NCBI GenBank assembly: GCA_903929455.1
Contig: CAIYVA010000082.1
Span: 1 to 48,518 of the forward strand
Length of the DNA stretch: 48,518 nucleotides
DNA from: an uncultured Pseudomonadota bacterium
Lineage (GTDB): Bacteria > Pseudomonadota > Gammaproteobacteria > Steroidobacterales > Steroidobacteraceae
Direction: 5' to 3'
Made by a program: the position numbers and the translations under genes. Of the stretch, positions 45,371 through 48,518 are shown piece after piece (within the stretch, counting starts at the first letter, position 1; each line of letters starts with the position of its first letter). The notes under the pieces are model-generated. The model had not been told where the DNA came from. It made no database searches and worked only from the letters and a program-made list of their open reading frames with translations.

Positions 45371-45400
45371 AATATAACATATATAGCATATATAACTCAA
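45371..45400 (-). promoter_or_regulatory. AT-rich promoter with 9-bp direct repeats for the toxin-antitoxin pair
   Basis: On the minus strand TTGAGT (45400-45395) and TATATT (45376-45371) are 18 bases apart. The spacer contains two copies of TATATATG nine bases apart (plus-strand CATATATA at 45378-45385 and 45387-45394). Repeats between -35 and -10 suit an autoregulating antitoxin. The gap 45401-45522 holds nothing else I recognise. Confidence 0.5.
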
Positions 45401-45522
45401 ATATCATTGATTTCGTACTGACTTCTTCACGGACCATGCCGCCGCAACGGCGCCAAGGCGCGCTGCCCCTCGGCTTGGTGGCTGCGCAACCGCTATTCAG
45501 CCAAACACCGACCTGCGTCTAC

Positions 45523-46548
45523 TCATTTTGAGCCATTAACCTCAGATGCACGCCAGTACACATCGCTCACGCCACGAGCAGTACCGCATCGCACACAATG
45601 CACCACGACATCGACGATGCTGTGCGATAGGCTCAAGATATCGGAGAAAGCCAACTCCCGTCCTGGGACACTTTCTTTCACCAGTAGTGCCAACTGCTCA
45701 AAAGCAAGCGCGGTACTGCCGGCATGAATACTGGTGATCGACCCCGGATGACCTGAGCTCACATTGCGAAGAAAGTAGTAGGCCTCTTCGCCACGCAGCT
45801 CAGCCAATAAAATCCGATCCGGGCGCAAACGCAAGCAGGCTTCTAGCAGTTGCTTAGCACTCACTCGAGCTCGGCCTTGATCATCTTTAGAATAAAAAAG
45901 ACGGACCGAGTTAGGTTGCCCACTCAAATCCAGTTCAGCTGCATCTTCAATACTGATCAAACGCTCATCGGGTGATATTTCCTGAATCAACGCCTTGGTT
46001 AGCGTGGTTTTGCCAGAGCCAGTCGCGCCTGCCACCACAATCGTGAGCTTGGCTTTAACCGCCAAAGACAAAAATTTGGCCCAATCCTTGGCTGCAAACG
46101 CGCCGCTCAGATCATCACCTGATCGCGTCACTTGCGGCAGTGGCGAAGTCAGCGGCTTAAAGAAGTGGCGCTCTGCTAACGCTCCCACACTCCACACGGT
46201 TTGGTTTGGGCGACGGACAGCCATCACCACCTGATCCTTCACAGTGGCAGGCGGAAGCACGACCTGCACTCTCTCCCCTTCCGGCAGAGTGGCAGACAAT
46301 AGCGGCGTTTCATCATTAACGCGCTGATCAGTAAAAGTGGCTAATAGCCGTGAAAAATGTCTGGCCCAAGCCACCGTTGCAAACGGAGCAGGCACGCAAC
46401 GCCACCCACCGCTATCTTCCAAGTAAAACTCACCAGGCTTTTGTAGGCACAGCTCGGTAACACCGGGATCTGCCAGATAAGGCCTCAATAGGCGAGTGTA
46501 GTGATGCAGTGAGTTCGCCTCGAGCGATGATCGGGACTCACTCAGCAT
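45523..46548 (-). CDS. virB11: Type IV secretion ATPase VirB11
   Basis: A 341-residue hexameric ATPase at the inner face of the secretion channel. Walker A is at 174-181 (GATGSGKT), the Asp-box is ISIEDAAEL near 199, Walker B RILLAELRG is at 245-253, and the His-box GHPGSITSIHA is at 266-276. Starting at the ATG at 46548 overlaps the virB10 stop by 11 bases and gives the normal length; a longer frame reaches 46725 inside virB10. It is the last gene of the leftward virB set, with no virD4 behind it in this window. Confidence 0.9.
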   Translation of the reverse strand: MLSESRSSLEANSLHHYTRLLRPYLADPGVTELCLQKPGEFYLEDSGGWRCVPAPFATVAWARHFSRLLATFTDQRVNDETPLLSATLPEGERVQVVLPPATVKDQVVMAVRRPNQTVWSVGALAERHFFKPLTSPLPQVTRSGDDLSGAFAAKDWAKFLSLAVKAKLTIVVAGATGSGKTTLTKALIQEISPDERLISIEDAAELDLSGQPNSVRLFYSKDDQGRARVSAKQLLEACLRLRPDRILLAELRGEEAYYFLRNVSSGHPGSITSIHAGSTALAFEQLALLVKESVPGRELAFSDILSLSHSIVDVVVHCVRCGTARGVSDVYWRASEVNGSK

Positions 46549-47644
46549 GATCAACGAGCCCATAAACGCTTCTAAAGTCCAAATCACGTACAACCGTGAC
46601 AGATAAGCGCGCGCCCGCAGACACCCGGATCGTTGGCGCGATGCCGATGGAGTATTTAAGAGCCTCGCTGGCGACATCGCGGGACGCTTGTGCGTTATAC
46701 ACAATGCCCCCCGACCCTTGCGCATGCGTGGTGACCGCGGTCACCCCTGCATCAAACATCGACAACATCATCGCTGCACCAAAACGCTCCGCCGTGTGGC
46801 GATCCACTTCCCCAGGTACGCCTGACCGGCCAAGTGCATCTGTGCCAGGGGATTGCAGGTTAACCACGACGCCCGTTGGTGTGCGCGCCTCATTCCAAAT
46901 CACCATGACCCGCGCCTGACCAGCCCGGACCTCACTTTTGACCTCTCCGATCAATCGACTGCCGCGCTCGAGCAACACGACGCGCCCATCGGCTCCATAG
47001 ACATCCGTACCAATGACGCAGGTGGAGAACCCAGCTAAGGTCGAATCGATCGCAGTCTCTAAGGTACAGTTCAAGAAAGAGCCCTTCGGCAATAACCAGC
47101 GTCGAGTGGGTAAGACGGTGGCCGGCACCACCGGTATGGGCCTGACTTCCTGAGCACCTTCACCGATCGATGGCCCACTCGTTCGAGCAGCCGACGCCGG
47201 TACGGCATCGGAGGCGATAGGATGCATGCTGCGCAAAGAACCATGAATAACCACCGGGGATACGCGCGGAATGTCCCGCATCACCGCAGGCGCACTGACT
47301 CGGTTATTCCCTATACTCATCGCCCCAGCGTCATCACTCGATAGTTGCAAGCCACTGTGCTCAAGGCCTGTTACCAAAGACCGAGTATCCGCTGGTGTCG
47401 CCACCGTACCCAAGCTTGGCAGCCTCATCTCGGATTGACTGAGATGCCTAGCTGCCTTCATGTCGGGTTTCGCGGTCTCTTTCGCATGACGACTCACCTG
47501 AACGTAGTAGGCCACCAGAAGACCCAGCCCCACTGCTACGATCAGGCCAGTCGCGAGGTAATGCGGCAGTTTTTGCGCAAGCCCCCTAGGCAGGCGCATC
47601 TGCGCGATGCCACGATCACCGCTAATCCCGCTATCGTCACTCAT
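46538..47644 (-). CDS. virB10: Type IV secretion protein VirB10
   Basis: A 368-residue protein spanning both membranes. A short cytosolic N terminus (1-28) leads to one membrane helix at 29-50, then a low-complexity linker to about 165. The C-terminal TrbI/VirB10 beta-barrel begins near LLPKGSFLNCTLETAI and includes GSRLIGEV and RFGAAMMLSMFD, with the outer-membrane pore helices. It links VirB11/VirB4 energy to the outer complex. It overlaps virB9 by four bases. The linker is proline-poor compared with well-studied VirB10. Confidence 0.89.
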   Translation of the reverse strand: MSDDSGISGDRGIAQMRLPRGLAQKLPHYLATGLIVAVGLGLLVAYYVQVSRHAKETAKPDMKAARHLSQSEMRLPSLGTVATPADTRSLVTGLEHSGLQLSSDDAGAMSIGNNRVSAPAVMRDIPRVSPVVIHGSLRSMHPIASDAVPASAARTSGPSIGEGAQEVRPIPVVPATVLPTRRWLLPKGSFLNCTLETAIDSTLAGFSTCVIGTDVYGADGRVVLLERGSRLIGEVKSEVRAGQARVMVIWNEARTPTGVVVNLQSPGTDALGRSGVPGEVDRHTAERFGAAMMLSMFDAGVTAVTTHAQGSGGIVYNAQASRDVASEALKYSIGIAPTIRVSAGARLSVTVVRDLDFRSVYGLVDHAE

Positions 47645-48453
47645 GGCTGCACCGCTTGCGTAGTGCGCTCCACTGATTCAACGACAGTTCCACTGCTGGC
47701 GCGTTGTGCGCCACTTTGCGTATGGCGGTTAATCACACACCCCACCTCACTACCTCGGCGCAACACAAATCGCTCTGCCAAATGATGAATCACCAGCATG
47801 TCGTTCTCCGTATGTGAATTAACCAATGCTTCGGTACCATCCGGGTTAGCCACATAAACCGTCGGCCACTCCATCTGCGCTGGAAAAGACAAGCGCAACT
47901 GCATGCCATCATCAAAGGCGGCACTCGGACGCAGTGACGCTGGCCCACAAAACCAGTAGTCGCTATTTTTAACGAGCGGCGGCACGCCAAGTCGCAGTTC
48001 GGCCGCACTGGTTGTATTGAGGTTCGGCACGTGTATCACCGGGTAGCGAAACTGCAATGAGTACACGGGATGATCTGTAGTCCCTACCTTGGCCAGCGCC
48101 CGATAATCGATCACATACACCCGACGATTGGTCAAAATAGTCAGATTGGAATGTGCGACTGCCTCCCTGGCTTTCAGAAACAGATGGTTACCCTCAGCAG
48201 CCACATCGAGACTGGCCGTGTCGCCAGCACCCAAACTCACAAATTGCTCATCACCTGCAAACTCGATATGCAAGTGATAACCCACCCACAACGTCACGTT
48301 CAAAACCTGATCAGACGCGTAGTCCACGACTTTTAGGCGCTGATCCACGTGACCCTCAGCACGAACACCCACCGACAACACCGCACAGAACAGAGTCAGC
48401 CACACGCGACGCACGAAGCCTAGATGCGGTAAGCCTGCCAATACAGCACTCAT
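47641..48453 (-). CDS. virB9: Type IV secretion protein VirB9
   Basis: A 270-residue exported protein. A Sec signal covers about residues 1-32 (LTLFCAVLSVGVRA). The N-terminal domain includes LNVTLWVGYHLHIEFAGDE and GNHLFLKARE, which match the VirB9/CagX pattern. The C-terminal domain ends near VYVANPDGTEALVNSHTENDMLVIHHLAERFVLRRG (split), where VirB7 and VirB10 bind. It has an extra tail of about 35 residues. The stop overlaps virB10 by four bases and the start overlaps an upstream frame's TGA. Confidence 0.87.
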   Translation of the reverse strand: MSAVLAGLPHLGFVRRVWLTLFCAVLSVGVRAEGHVDQRLKVVDYASDQVLNVTLWVGYHLHIEFAGDEQFVSLGAGDTASLDVAAEGNHLFLKAREAVAHSNLTILTNRRVYVIDYRALAKVGTTDHPVYSLQFRYPVIHVPNLNTTSAAELRLGVPPLVKNSDYWFCGPASLRPSAAFDDGMQLRLSFPAQMEWPTVYVANPDGTEALVNSHTENDMLVIHHLAERFVLRRGSEVGCVINRHTQSGAQRASSGTVVESVERTTQAVQP

Positions 48454-48518
48454 GAGCGCACCCGAGGGGGTTCTATGAACGAGCCGCCTGGCAGCCCGAG
48501 TCCACCAGTGGATGCTAA
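48450..48518 (-). CDS. C-terminal end of an upstream gene, probably virB (window edge)
   Basis: A frame enters from the right edge and ends at a TGA whose bases overlap the virB9 ATG (ATGA), giving 22 residues ending GGSFIEPPRVRS. The coupling suggests the next virB gene, such as virB8, but the short peptide is not diagnostic. Confidence 0.4.
   Translation of the reverse strand, partial: LASTGGLGLPGGSFIEPPRVRS

Noticed and set aside
1-48518. tRNA genes, CRISPR arrays, insertion sequences or prophage genes
   Set aside because: No cloverleaf-like segments, regular spacer repeats, transposase motifs or phage structural genes were recognised on either strand.

Overview
The window looks like a chromosomal segment of a gammaproteobacterium. 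GC is moderate to high, genes are tightly packed, and no gap exceeds about 225 bases. The organism assignment is inference from gene families (LpxA, VirB9-10-11, HutD, DUF1993, DUF1348, a YedA-like exporter, Cfa). No rRNA, tRNA, CRISPR array or insertion sequence was recognised.

Left part (1-11 kb): a leftward set encodes a two-domain VOC protein, an iron-sulfur flavoprotein of the 2,4-dienoyl-CoA reductase/trimethylamine dehydrogenase class, a SAM methyltransferase and a gene cut by the window edge. Facing right are a HapK-like small protein and an MHS-type transporter. Next come a uracil-DNA glycosylase-family protein and a homocysteine S-methyltransferase (leftward), then a frameshifted FucP-like sugar permease, an NTF2-like DUF1348 protein and a pirin (rightward).

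10.6-18.2 kb (rightward): an isolated lpxA-like gene, a PhnA C-terminal-domain protein, an O6-methylguanine methyltransferase, an orphan Tat-exported molybdopterin oxidoreductase large subunit, an exported amidohydrolase and an NCS2 permease with an extra C-terminal domain.

18.2-27.6 kb: a leftward operon joins a VC1184-type PLP enzyme, two CrtI-like flavoenzymes and a GcvT-like protein. It is followed by a GH3 beta-glucosidase, a DUF1993 protein with a strong hairpin behind it, and a small unknown protein.

27.8-39.7 kb is the metabolic core. Leftward, a TetR regulator, soxB, soxD, soxA, soxG and a LysR regulator overlap or nearly touch. Divergently, an MttB-family methyltransferase (no pyrrolysine), an FAD/GcvT dimethylglycine or sarcosine dehydrogenase and a frameshifted MFS transporter form a second operon. 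Together they suggest uptake and stepwise demethylation of a quaternary amine such as glycine betaine, through dimethylglycine and sarcosine to glycine, with methyl groups passed to tetrahydrofolate. Two 16-bp dyad elements lie between the two operons and are a candidate shared operator.

39.7-48.5 kb: a cyclopropane fatty acid synthase, a Tat-exported HisC-like aminotransferase, HutD with an exported partner, a YedA-like exporter, a toxin-antitoxin-like pair behind an AT-rich promoter, and the VirB11-VirB10-VirB9 end of a type IV secretion locus that runs off the window.

Two transporter genes each carry a one-base deletion. They may be real pseudogenes or consensus errors.
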